DNA from: Ruminococcus flavefaciens
GTDB lineage: Bacteria; Bacillota; Clostridia; Oscillospirales; Ruminococcaceae
Assembly (NCBI GenBank): GCA_023662725.1
Contig: JAMPIL010000005.1
Location: 1-64,000, forward strand
Direction: 5' to 3'
DNA: 64,000 bases
The notes under the pieces were generated by a model. It ran no database searches. It was given only the letters and a program-made list of their open reading frames with translations, and was not told the origin of the DNA. A program made the translations under genes and the position numbers. The number at the start of each line of letters is the position of its first letter. Position 1 is the stretch's first letter. Below are positions 56,617-64,000 of this stretch, in pieces.

Positions 56617-56645
56617 ATTATAACATATAATTCTTCAAATAGCAA
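56617..56645 (-). promoter_or_regulatory. promoter of the envelope glycan operon
   Basis: Minus-strand TTGCTA (56645-56640) and TATAAT (56622-56617) with a 17-base spacer. The rest of 56646-56727 is AT-rich without further signals. Confidence 0.65.
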
Positions 56646-56717
56646 ATAAAATTTGTAACTTATATAAAATTAGTCGGGAAAAAGTACAAAAACTCTCATG
56701 TAATTCCTTGAAAACGG

Positions 56718-56756
56718 AAAAAAATTTCACGTCCCAATCGTTTTGAATGGGACGTG
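56718..56756 (-). terminator. terminator after the CotH-dockerin gene
   Basis: CACGTCCCA (56728-56736) pairs perfectly with TGGGACGTG (56748-56756). On the minus strand AAATTTTTTT follows, ending the upstream minus gene 80 bases after its stop. Confidence 0.85.
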
Positions 56757-56835
56757 TTTGTGTTTTATAGCTAAAATCTATATACGATATACATTGATTT
56801 ATTGGAATGGTTTACAGAAAAGTCATATAAAGTTT

Positions 56836-58926
56836 TTAATTTTGGATAATAAGTTTTCGCATAGCGGCAAGGTCGAAAGAGTCTATCACTCCGTCTTTAC
56901 AGATATCGCCTGCCTGCCAGTCTGCCAGTTCTGCTTCACCGAGCAGAAAACGCTGAAGTATCACTATATCTGCAATGTTGAATTCACCGTCGGAATTAAC
57001 ATCGCCTTCGATTTTTTTGTATTCTTCCCAGATTGCATTAAGACCATTTTTTCTGTCAAATAAATAGCGTCTCATAATATCGACTGATTCCATGTAATCT
57101 TTTCCGCTTGAAGAGCCGAAAACGCAATATTTACTTCCGCCGTATGTGTGCCATCGAGCATTATTCATCTCGGCTGATGGCTTTATTTGTTCCGCCATTT
57201 GAGTGATGAGAGCGCCTCCTTCATTGGATACCGAAGTAAGTTTGGTAATATAGGGTTCAAAGCGTTCAAAATATATTTCAGCCGCCCGCTTGGCGAAGTC
57301 ATCTTTTTTGTAAAGTGTGCCTATCCAGCTTATTCCGGCTATGGACGGCTGTTCTTCAGACTTCCATTCATAGCCGTTTACGGGAAAACAGGTAACAAAC
57401 AGTGATTTTGTATCAAAAGAATGGCATATATCACCGTCGGAATTTTGTCTTATAGTTGAAAAAGTTCCGTAAGCGAGGTCGAAATCCCATGCAGGACCAA
57501 AATGAATTTTTCCGTCGCCTGTTAGGTCCGAATCCTTATAGAAATAGAAGCTTGTCTGAGTTGCGTCAATATTCATAGAAATTTCCTGAACCAGATATGC
57601 GGTTATGAGAGAATCGACGTCTATATATTCGCTGTAGTGCTTTCCCTTCGAGTTATACCCTGTTTCGGAATAAATAGCGTCTTCCATTTCCTGAACGAAA
57701 TTTCTGATATAAAGAACCTGTTCTTTGCTTGCATATTCAGGACCGTCTATTTCAACAGCCTGTCCCCTTGAAGTAATAAATCCGCTTTCCGCTTTGTAGC
57801 TGTATCTTGTACATATCTGAAACTGAAGAAGATAACCGCCCGTTATATCATTGGGGTTATTCGGAATATCATAATATTTATAGCTGTTTACCACATACTG
57901 ATCGGGCGTATTTTCGGGAACTCCGACAACAACCTGAGGATACTCATCAAGATCTTTGTCATTAAGTTTTTCGGTATTCTCTTCAAGATCATTGATATTG
58001 ACACGTTGTTTCTGAACCTGAACACGTTCGCTGAGCTGATATGTTCCACGGTAAGAACCGTCAGCATAAAGATCGACGAAAACCGAATCCATTACACATT
58101 CCATACCGCCGGCACGGCTCATTTCAAGCGTTACTTTGTTGCGTAGCATGGAATGATCGAGATAATTTGATAAAAGAGTCCACTTTTTAGCCTTGCCCAT
58201 GCCGTAAAGATTTTCTTTTTTAGGGAGCTTTATGTTGTAGGATTTCTTTTTGCTGTAGTCCCATGAGGAATTTCCGTGGGCTTTTATTTTTTCAAGTTCG
58301 CCGGAAAACTCAACAGCTCCGTCCGCATCAAGCATCAGAGCCGATCCTGTTTCGTTCAGCCATCTGTTATTATCGAGAGCGTCGAGTCCTCCGGTTGAGG
58401 TTGAAAGATAAATGCATCCCAGATTAGATTGCATCACTTTTAATTTTCCGCAGTCGGTATTGCCGACCTTTATATCAAATTCGTCAGCTTCACTCAGAAG
58501 AGAGGTTGACGCTCCGGAGATAATTTTGTTTCCATTTAAAGTAAGTTCTCCGTTTTCGGTCTGATATGTTATAACAAGATCGCTTCTGTCGGCAGTTGCA
58601 GGAAGAAAAACATAACGGCAGTCGTCCCATTCGCTGTACCACCAATCGGTATAATCAATATCGGTGACGGTCTGAGGAGAAAGGTTGCCTACCTGAAACT
58701 TTGTTACCGGAATATCTGAGTAGCGGAGTTCTGTTTCCTCGGATTCAGCGCTAAAGGCGGCTATTGCAAAATCGGGGAGAATATCCATATAGTCGTCTTC
58801 ACGGCTGAAATCAACTTCATATTCGGGAACAGGTTCATTCACGGCAAATATGTCGGTTTTAAAACACCCGAAAGTAATAAATGATGCGAGAGTTAGTGAA
58901 ATAAACTTTGTAAATTTTTTTATCAT
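56836..58926 (-). CDS. secreted CotH-type kinase-fold protein with dockerin
   Basis: 696 residues. A signal peptide (1-28; FITFGC could be a lipobox) is followed by a linker and beta region (about 60-190), then the CotH domain (about 195-600): EKIKAHGNSSWDYSKKKSYN, KKWTLLSNYLDHSMLRNK, FGPAWDFDLAYG. CotH proteins have an atypical kinase fold. The last 57 residues are a type I-like dockerin with two calcium loops, GDVNSDGEFNIADIVILQRF and GDICKDGVIDSFDLAAMRKL, each with an F-helix. The dockerin would plug it into a cohesin scaffold. CotH-dockerin proteins are known in cellulosomal ruminococci; their substrate is unknown. Confidence 0.93.
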   Translation of the reverse strand: MIKKFTKFISLTLASFITFGCFKTDIFAVNEPVPEYEVDFSREDDYMDILPDFAIAAFSAESEETELRYSDIPVTKFQVGNLSPQTVTDIDYTDWWYSEWDDCRYVFLPATADRSDLVITYQTENGELTLNGNKIISGASTSLLSEADEFDIKVGNTDCGKLKVMQSNLGCIYLSTSTGGLDALDNNRWLNETGSALMLDADGAVEFSGELEKIKAHGNSSWDYSKKKSYNIKLPKKENLYGMGKAKKWTLLSNYLDHSMLRNKVTLEMSRAGGMECVMDSVFVDLYADGSYRGTYQLSERVQVQKQRVNINDLEENTEKLNDKDLDEYPQVVVGVPENTPDQYVVNSYKYYDIPNNPNDITGGYLLQFQICTRYSYKAESGFITSRGQAVEIDGPEYASKEQVLYIRNFVQEMEDAIYSETGYNSKGKHYSEYIDVDSLITAYLVQEISMNIDATQTSFYFYKDSDLTGDGKIHFGPAWDFDLAYGTFSTIRQNSDGDICHSFDTKSLFVTCFPVNGYEWKSEEQPSIAGISWIGTLYKKDDFAKRAAEIYFERFEPYITKLTSVSNEGGALITQMAEQIKPSAEMNNARWHTYGGSKYCVFGSSSGKDYMESVDIMRRYLFDRKNGLNAIWEEYKKIEGDVNSDGEFNIADIVILQRFLLGEAELADWQAGDICKDGVIDSFDLAAMRKLIIQN

Positions 58927-58960
58927 ATACTCATCTCCTTTATTTTAGCTTTTACTAATT

Positions 58961-59100
58961 AGTCGTTCGATCATTGAATATCTCTCATACCTTTATATGG
59001 AAAATGTTAAAATAAAAATATATGTTCGATACTATTGACAAAATAAAACTTTTGTTCTATAATAATAAATACAAGGAATTGAACGTTTGTTCTAAGCTAT
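58961..59100 (+). promoter_or_regulatory. promoter with repeated GTTC boxes
   Basis: TTGACA (59035-59040) and TATAAT (59058-59063), 17 bases apart, give a start near 59070. GTTCGAT or GTTCTA recurs at 58965, 59024, 59054 and 59089, and GAACGTTTGTTC (59081-59092) is an imperfect inverted repeat close to a Firmicutes LexA/DinR box. The repeats are seen directly; control by LexA is only a suggestion. Confidence 0.5.
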
Positions 59101-59130
59101 CTTTTCTCCCTAACGAACAGGAGGTTAAAA

Positions 59131-59367
59131 ATGAAACAGATGATACATGGTTATGAAACAAGCTGTGAAATGGTTATGAAACGAATACATCAACTTACAA
59201 AACAGCGCAACGAATTGCAGAAAAACGGAAACGATTTTGAAATTGACGAACTTGATCTTGAACGCCGTATAAGAATATTGTACACAGAACATAGTCAGAT
59301 GAAAGAAATTATAACTCACCTTACGCAATATATGAGGAGGATTGATAAAAGTGTCGAAACGAAATAG
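59131..59367 (+). CDS. small coiled-coil protein
   Basis: 78 residues, almost all helical and charged (KRIHQLTKQRNELQKNGNDF, EIDELDLERRIRILYTEHSQ). No known family. It has RBS AGGAGG, a strong promoter and a 17-base overlap with the sigma-like gene. Its heptad-like pattern suggests dimerisation or binding to a partner, possibly the next gene's product. Confidence 0.72.
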   Translation: MKQMIHGYETSCEMVMKRIHQLTKQRNELQKNGNDFEIDELDLERRIRILYTEHSQMKEIITHLTQYMRRIDKSVETK

Positions 59368-59647
59368 TTATTCTGATGAATTTTCCGGCGATACTGATAA
59401 GGGTATACGCTCGATACTGGAATATGAAAGCGATGATGAATCCGAAAACAGATTGAGAAGAATACTGTTAAAAGTTATAAATAATGAACTTACTCCAAGA
59501 CAAAAGGAGATAATTATGTTATACTATTACAAGGGAACAGATACTGTTAAAATAAGCCAGAAGCTTGGAATAACGCCACAGGCAGTTTCGGCGGCTATGG
59601 CAAGGGCAAGAATGAGAATTTACAGAATCCTGCAATATTATATATAG
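59351..59647 (+). CDS. sigma-70 region 4-like DNA-binding protein
   Basis: 98 residues from GTG 59351 (GAGGAGG about 10 bases upstream; a TTG at 59342 is too close). After an acidic, low-complexity start the C-terminal half is an HTH: NNELTPRQKEIIMLYYYKGT, DTVKISQKLGITPQAVSAAM, ARARMRIYR. This resembles region 4 of sigma factors and phage/ICE regulators; region 2 is absent, so it is not a complete sigma factor. It may act with RNA polymerase or as a plain activator. Confidence 0.8.
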   Translation: MSKRNSYSDEFSGDTDKGIRSILEYESDDESENRLRRILLKVINNELTPRQKEIIMLYYYKGTDTVKISQKLGITPQAVSAAMARARMRIYRILQYYI

Positions 59648-59659
59648 TGAGGTAGAAAA

Positions 59660-60994
59660 ATGAAAACACCGATTTATGATTTTCTGAAAAATTATACAGA
59701 TTCCGAAATACTCCGCTGTCATATGCCGGGACATAAGGGGAAAACGCTTTGCGGCGGTTTTGAGAAAATGTTTGAAAGCGATATAACTGAGATCGCCGGA
59801 GCGGACAGCCTTTTTGAGTCCAACGGTATTATAGCTGAAAGCGAAAAAAATATGTCAAGCCTTTATAAAACGGCGGCAACGGTTTATTCTGCCGGAGGTT
59901 CAACCCTTTGTATTCAGGCTATGCTTGCGATCATGAAAAATGAGAACAGGAAAGTTTTTGCGGCAAGAAACGTTCATCGAGCTTTTTTGAATGCGGTGGC
60001 TTTGCTCGATATTGATGTTGAATGGATAATGCCCGAATATTCAGCGGGAATTTTGTCCGGCGAGCTTCACCCAGAAATCATTGAAGAAAAACTGAAACTT
60101 TGCCGTCAACCGTCGTGCGTTTATGTAACGTCCCCTGACTATACGGGGAAAACTGCCGATATCAGGGCGATTTCGGAAGTATGCCGCCGATACGGTTCAC
60201 GTCTTTTAGTGGATAATGCTCATGGAGCGCATCTTGCTTTTTTTGAAAAAAATGTTCATCCCATAGCTTTAGGAGCAGATATATGCTGTGATTCGGCACA
60301 TAAAATGCTCCCGGCGCTGACTGGTGCGGCTATGCTTCATACGGGACGTTCTGAATATGCCGCACTTCTTAAACCGTCAATGAGCCTTTTTGCATCTACA
60401 AGTCCTTCGTACCTGATAATGCTCTCTCTTGATCTGTGCAATAAATATATATCCGAGAGCATAAGTGACGATATTAAATCGAACTTTGAATATCTCGAAA
60501 GGTTGAGGAAAGATTTTTCCGGTGAGCTTATATTTGCCGATACAGAGCCTTTTCACGTTACTATCAAAGCTTCTGAAAGCGGATTTGACGGCAATGAATT
60601 TGCAGAAATTCTTCGTAAGAACGGCGTTGAATGTGAATATTCCGACAGATGGACGGTCATTCTTCTTATGTCTCCTATGAGCAGAGAAGATGATTATACA
60701 AGGCTTTCGTATGCATTAAAGAGAACGGTTAGTTTGGCTGAACGATGTGAGAGCAGATCGAACTCCGGAAATTTTCTCCAAAATCTACCCGAAAGAGCCA
60801 TGAGCATACGCAGTGCGGTATTTTCAACTTGTGAGGAGATTCATGTTGAAATGTCCGAGGGAAGAATTTGCGGAGCTGTAAGAGTTCCTTGTCCGCCTGC
60901 GATACCGATAGCGGCGAGCGGTGAGATAATTGACAGGGAATGTATAAAAATTTTTCAAAAGTATGGAATTTCAGCTATAAATGTGTTAAAATAG
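59660..60994 (+). CDS. Orn/Lys/Arg decarboxylase-family PLP enzyme
   Basis: 444 residues. RCHMPGHKGKTLCGGF is the family's start, VYSAGGSTLCIQAM the next conserved piece, VDNAHGAHLAFF contains the PLP aspartate region, and CCDSAHKMLPALTGAAMLH has the PLP lysine. It has the short form lacking the wing domain, like Bacillus YaaO. Substrate (arginine, lysine or ornithine) cannot be told. Its place before holB matches the yaaO neighbourhood of Bacillus, but tmk and yaaQ are not here. Confidence 0.92.
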   Translation: MKTPIYDFLKNYTDSEILRCHMPGHKGKTLCGGFEKMFESDITEIAGADSLFESNGIIAESEKNMSSLYKTAATVYSAGGSTLCIQAMLAIMKNENRKVFAARNVHRAFLNAVALLDIDVEWIMPEYSAGILSGELHPEIIEEKLKLCRQPSCVYVTSPDYTGKTADIRAISEVCRRYGSRLLVDNAHGAHLAFFEKNVHPIALGADICCDSAHKMLPALTGAAMLHTGRSEYAALLKPSMSLFASTSPSYLIMLSLDLCNKYISESISDDIKSNFEYLERLRKDFSGELIFADTEPFHVTIKASESGFDGNEFAEILRKNGVECEYSDRWTVILLMSPMSREDDYTRLSYALKRTVSLAERCESRSNSGNFLQNLPERAMSIRSAVFSTCEEIHVEMSEGRICGAVRVPCPPAIPIAASGEIIDRECIKIFQKYGISAINVLK

Positions 60995-61066
60995 AAAGAG
61001 AAGGAAACAAAAAGAAAACGTGAAGCCTGCGGCATGATTTTTACTTTTTGTTAGTATAGGTGACTT

Positions 61067-62047
61067 ATGAAAAAAATCTATGGAAACGATTACCTTCTTT
61101 CAACTCTCGAAAGCATGGTAAACTGCGGAAGAACTGCTCATACGGTTCTGTTTTACGGCGAAAAGGGATGCGGCAGAAAACTTATCGCTAAATATTATAT
61201 AAAGCTTCTCCTTTGTGAGAATAAAACAGACGGAAAGCCTTGCGGAGTATGTCAGGCCTGCCGAAATGTCGATACCGAAGCTCATCCGGATGTCTGGTTT
61301 GTGAATAAAAGCGGAAAGCTCGGCGGATTCTCGGTTGAAACGGCAGGTATTGTTGCTAACGACGCTTATATCAAACCGAATAATCAGAGCAATGTTAAAG
61401 TTTATGTTTTTGCCGACTGTCAGAATTTCGATGTTCGTCCGCAGAATAAACTGCTCAAGCTTGTGGAAGAACCGCCGGATTATGCTTATTTTATCTTTAC
61501 AGCTGAATCAAAATCGGTTTTTCTTCCGACCATTATTTCACGCTGCGTCTGCTTTGGCGTCTCCGTAGGAACAGAGGAAGAAGCCTGCCTTGCGCTTTCT
61601 GAATGCGGGTACGATAAGGATGATATAGAAAAGGCTGTAAGCTGTTTTCACGGAAATATAGGAATGTGTACCGACTATATCTTCAATGAAGAGCTTAGAA
61701 ATAAAGTCGATTTGACAAAATCTCTTGCTGATAGTATAATAAGAAGAGATGAATATGCTCTTAACTGCGCTTTTTATTCTGTCGGCAAAGACAGAAACGA
61801 CGTCAGAACTACGCTTTTGCTGTTGGATACGCTTGTACGTGATGCGGCTGTTCTGATAAAAAACAGTTCGGCGAAAACTATCGGATGTTTCAGAGAAGGC
61901 GCTGAAAAGCTTGCAGAGAGCATTACTGTTTATCAGGCTGCAAGAATTCATAAACATATTGAAAGAGCTTGGAAAGCGATCGAATGCAATGTTTCCGCAC
62001 CGCTTGTTCTTGCCTCGCTTTGCGCTGATATAATATCAGATCTATAA
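61067..62047 (+). CDS. holB: DNA polymerase III delta' subunit
   Basis: 326 residues. YGEKGCGRKLIAKYYIK is the P-loop of the clamp-loader AAA domain, a zinc site is formed by LLCENKTDGKPCGVCQACRN, and LLKLVEEPPDYAYFIFTAES, then TIISRCVCF are typical. The P-loop ends in GRK rather than GKT, consistent with the delta' subunit, which does not hydrolyse ATP. It is part of the clamp loader for replication. ricT follows after 71 bases. Confidence 0.93.
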   Translation: MKKIYGNDYLLSTLESMVNCGRTAHTVLFYGEKGCGRKLIAKYYIKLLLCENKTDGKPCGVCQACRNVDTEAHPDVWFVNKSGKLGGFSVETAGIVANDAYIKPNNQSNVKVYVFADCQNFDVRPQNKLLKLVEEPPDYAYFIFTAESKSVFLPTIISRCVCFGVSVGTEEEACLALSECGYDKDDIEKAVSCFHGNIGMCTDYIFNEELRNKVDLTKSLADSIIRRDEYALNCAFYSVGKDRNDVRTTLLLLDTLVRDAAVLIKNSSAKTIGCFREGAEKLAESITVYQAARIHKHIERAWKAIECNVSAPLVLASLCADIISDL

Positions 62048-62118
62048 TTGATTGTTTTGACACGATTTGAACAGCAGCATACCGGCTGTATGTCATAATC
62101 AGGATAGGAGTAAATTTA

Positions 62119-62985
62119 ATGAAAGAAATTGTCGGAGTACGCTTTAAAAAAGTTGGAAAAATATATTATTTCTCTCCCGACGGCATAAAGGCAAATGTCG
62201 GGGAGTATGCCATTGTTGAAACCGTTCGCGGAGTGGAATGCGGAGAGATAGTTATTGCAAACCGTGAAATTCCGGAGGAGCTTATTGCTTCTCCGCTTAA
62301 ACCCATAATCAGACTCGCAACGCCGGCTGATATGAAAATAGTTCAGAAGAATAAGTTGCGTGAGCAGGAGGCATTTGCTGTTTGTGAAGAAAAAATTGCC
62401 AGCCGCAAGCTTAAAATGAATCTTGTCGATGTTGAATGCACTTTTGACAATAATAAGCTTCTCTTCTATTTTACCGCTGAAAACCGAATTGATTTCCGTG
62501 AGCTTGTTAAGGATCTCGCTGCCATTTTCAGAACCCGTATTGAGCTTCGTCAGATAGGCGTTCGTGATGAAGCAAAAATTCTCGGAGGACTTGGAATTTG
62601 CGGAAGAGAATTCTGCTGTAAAGGATATATGGGCGAATTCCAGCCGGTTTCCATAAAAATGGCTAAGGAACAGGGACTTTCTCTGAATCCTACCAAGATT
62701 TCAGGAACTTGCGGAAGGCTTATGTGCTGTCTTAAAAACGAACAGAACGTTTATGAGGAACTGCTGAAGGTTACTCCGAAGGTAGGAGCTATTGTAGTAA
62801 CTCCGGACGGCGACAAGGGTAGAGTAGAAGAAGCTAACCTTATTACGGGAAAACTCAGGATAAAAACGGATAAATCAGAAGTTCCTGTAACTCTTGACAG
62901 AAGCGAAGTGAAACTTCTTCGTGATGCGGAGATAAGGGTAAACCGTGAAGAACTGAAAGCGTTGAAAAATCTTGAGGATAAATAA
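62119..62985 (+). CDS. ricT: RicT/YaaT-like PSP1-domain protein
   Basis: 288 residues. VGVRFKKVGKIYYFSPDG opens the PSP1 domain, and the diagnostic Cys motif is LGGLGICGREFCCKGYMGEF, then SGTCGRLMCCLKNEQ. In Bacillus YaaT belongs to the Y-complex with YlbF and YmcA that carries iron-sulfur clusters and promotes RNase Y processing and Spo0A phosphorylation. The start follows a GGATAGGAG. queH overlaps its stop by one base. Confidence 0.94.
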   Translation: MKEIVGVRFKKVGKIYYFSPDGIKANVGEYAIVETVRGVECGEIVIANREIPEELIASPLKPIIRLATPADMKIVQKNKLREQEAFAVCEEKIASRKLKMNLVDVECTFDNNKLLFYFTAENRIDFRELVKDLAAIFRTRIELRQIGVRDEAKILGGLGICGREFCCKGYMGEFQPVSIKMAKEQGLSLNPTKISGTCGRLMCCLKNEQNVYEELLKVTPKVGAIVVTPDGDKGRVEEANLITGKLRIKTDKSEVPVTLDRSEVKLLRDAEIRVNREELKALKNLEDK

Positions 62986-63602
62986 TGCAGAAAGTTAATT
63001 ACGGCAGACTTCTTGACGATAAGCTTGTACAGCTTAAAAAAAACGGTGAGAAACCGTCTCTGCTGCTTCATGCCTGTTGTGCGCCGTGCAGCAGCCATAC
63101 ACTTATGTTTCTTGACGGACATTTTGAGATAACGCTTTATTTCTTCAATCCGAATATTGCTCCGGAAGGGGAGTATGATTTCCGCCTTAGTGAGCTTAAA
63201 CGGCTTGTTTCGGAGATGAAGCTGAACGTGAATATTATTGAGGAACATTACGATCCTACGCCTTTTTTCGCTCTTGCAAAGGGACGCGAAGAGCTTCCGG
63301 AGCGAGGTGAACGATGTAAGCGATGCATTGAATATCGTTTGAGAAAAACCGGAGAAAAAGCGCAGGAGCTTGGCTTCGATTATTTTACCACTACGCTTAC
63401 AATAAGTCCGCATAAGGATTGTCAGTTTATAAATGAATGCGGAGCGATGATCGCTTCCGGTTTAGAGACGGATTATCTTTTTTCTGATTTTAAGAAGCAT
63501 GAAGGGTATAAACATTCTATCGAGCTTTCAAAGCAGTATAACTTGTACAGGCAGAATTACTGCGGCTGTATCTATTCCAAAAAAGAAAGAGAAGAGAACT
63601 GA
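62985..63602 (+). CDS. queH: epoxyqueuosine reductase QueH
   Basis: 205 residues. HACCAPCSSHTLMFL with the CC motif, RCKRCIEYRLRKTGEKAQEL, TLTISPHKD and the C-terminal NYCGCIYSKKER carry the metal-binding cysteines. QueH replaces QueG in making queuosine for tRNA wobble positions. It is coupled to ricT (TAATG overlap) and followed by the deacylase gene. Confidence 0.93.
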   Translation: MQKVNYGRLLDDKLVQLKKNGEKPSLLLHACCAPCSSHTLMFLDGHFEITLYFFNPNIAPEGEYDFRLSELKRLVSEMKLNVNIIEEHYDPTPFFALAKGREELPERGERCKRCIEYRLRKTGEKAQELGFDYFTTTLTISPHKDCQFINECGAMIASGLETDYLFSDFKKHEGYKHSIELSKQYNLYRQNYCGCIYSKKEREEN

Positions 63603-63604
63603 AA

Positions 63605-64000
63605 ATGTCTAAGGAACAGAAAACCAACGCTATGCGTTTTCTTGAAAAAAATAAAATATCATATGAATCTCAGTCCTATCAATGTGATGAATTTATTGAC
63701 GGCATAACTGTTGCTCAAAAACTCGGACAATCTCTTGAAAAAACTTTTAAAACGCTCATCGCTCATGGAAAATCGGGACAGTATTATTGCTTTCTATTGC
63801 CGGTAGCGCTTGAACTTGACCTGAAAAAAGCCGCCAGAAGCGTTGGTGAGAAATCTGTTGAACTGCTCCATGTCAAGGACATAACGAAAGTAACAGGCTA
63901 TGTAAGAGGAGGATGTACTCCTATTGGCATGAAAAAACAGTTCATGACTGTCGTACATAATTCGGCGGAGACGCTTACAGAGTTTTTCATAAGCGGAGGA
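63605..64000 (+). CDS. YbaK/EbsC-type aminoacyl-tRNA deacylase (partial)
   Basis: The first 132 residues are in the window; the 3' end is cut off. MSKEQKTNAMRFLEKNKISY, AQKLGQSLEKTFKTLIAHGK, VGEKSVELLHVKDITKVTGY and VRGGCTPIGMKKQFMTVV are typical of YbaK, including the catalytic lysine region (KTFKTLI) and the GGxxPxG-like loop. It hydrolyses Cys-tRNA-Pro. RBS AGAGAAGA lies in the end of queH, 2 bases from the start. Confidence 0.9.
   Translation, partial: MSKEQKTNAMRFLEKNKISYESQSYQCDEFIDGITVAQKLGQSLEKTFKTLIAHGKSGQYYCFLLPVALELDLKKAARSVGEKSVELLHVKDITKVTGYVRGGCTPIGMKKQFMTVVHNSAETLTEFFISGG

Noticed and set aside
58961-59100. A confident LexA operator
   Set aside because: GAACGTTTGTTC keeps the arms but differs from the consensus inside and on the flanks, so it is listed only as LexA-like.

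Overview
The window looks like a chromosomal segment of a Ruminococcus-type member of the Oscillospiraceae (Bacillota, class Clostridia). The support is moderate-to-low GC with strong AGGAGG ribosome binding sites, a Firmicutes-style S10-spc-alpha cluster, zinc-type S14, a CIRCE-controlled groESL operon, a tRNA(Trp)-type T-box leader, a Spo0A-related regulator, and a secreted CotH protein carrying a C-terminal dockerin. Dockerins of this kind are typical of cellulosome- or amylosome-forming ruminococci. No phage, plasmid or CRISPR array is visible.

Layout. 1-540: a small stable-RNA unit (tRNA-Lys, tRNA-Glu, 5S rRNA, tRNA-Asn) with its own promoter and terminator. 565-5411: an accessory stretch with a small anchored protein, a membrane-bound XRE regulator, a frameshifted small membrane protein, a T-box-controlled TrpB2, another XRE regulator and a short inverted-repeat element. 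5412-15374: housekeeping and envelope genes (histidine phosphatase, RluA-type pseudouridine synthase, LuxS, M23 peptidase, lipoprotein, DEDDh exonuclease, a Spo0A-like protein with a degenerate receiver, a NatAB-type ABC exporter). 15462-15597: a candidate small RNA. 15750-27628: an eight-gene polysaccharide or oligosaccharide uptake locus with one very large solute-binding protein, two permease pairs, an anchored NHL/TPR protein, a Yip1-like membrane protein and a large secreted DUF5696-type protein, but no ATPase gene.

27690-43711: a structured leader, then the complete ribosomal protein cluster rpsJ-rplC-D-W-B-rpsS-rplV-rpsC-rplP-rpmC-rpsQ-rplN-X-E-rpsZ-rpsH-rplF-R-rpsE-rpmD-rplO-secY-adk-map-KOW-infA-rpmJ-rpsM-K-D-rpoA-rplQ, all on the plus strand and closed by a terminator. 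43837-45210: a doubly broken metzincin-type protease gene and a lipoprotein. 45231-49208: a two-component system, split by a miniature inverted-repeat element, followed by an HtrA-type protease. 49218-50209: a TIGR04086-type membrane protein and YajC. 50486-52634: CIRCE-groES-groEL. 52649-56556 (minus): an envelope glycan operon of oxidoreductase, GtrA and a polytopic GT-C-like protein. 56836-58926 (minus): the CotH-dockerin protein. 59035-64000: a small sigma-region-4 pair, then a PLP decarboxylase, holB, ricT, queH and the start of a YbaK-type deacylase, which resembles the Bacillus yaaO-holB-yaaT neighbourhood.

The most promising undescribed material is the ATPase-less double-permease uptake locus, the two structured RNAs beside it (15462-15597 and the leader at 27725-27968), the pseudo-receiver Spo0A-like protein, and the sigma-like pair behind a promoter region with repeated GTTC boxes. 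All identifications rest on reading the sequence and on recalled family motifs; no database search was run.
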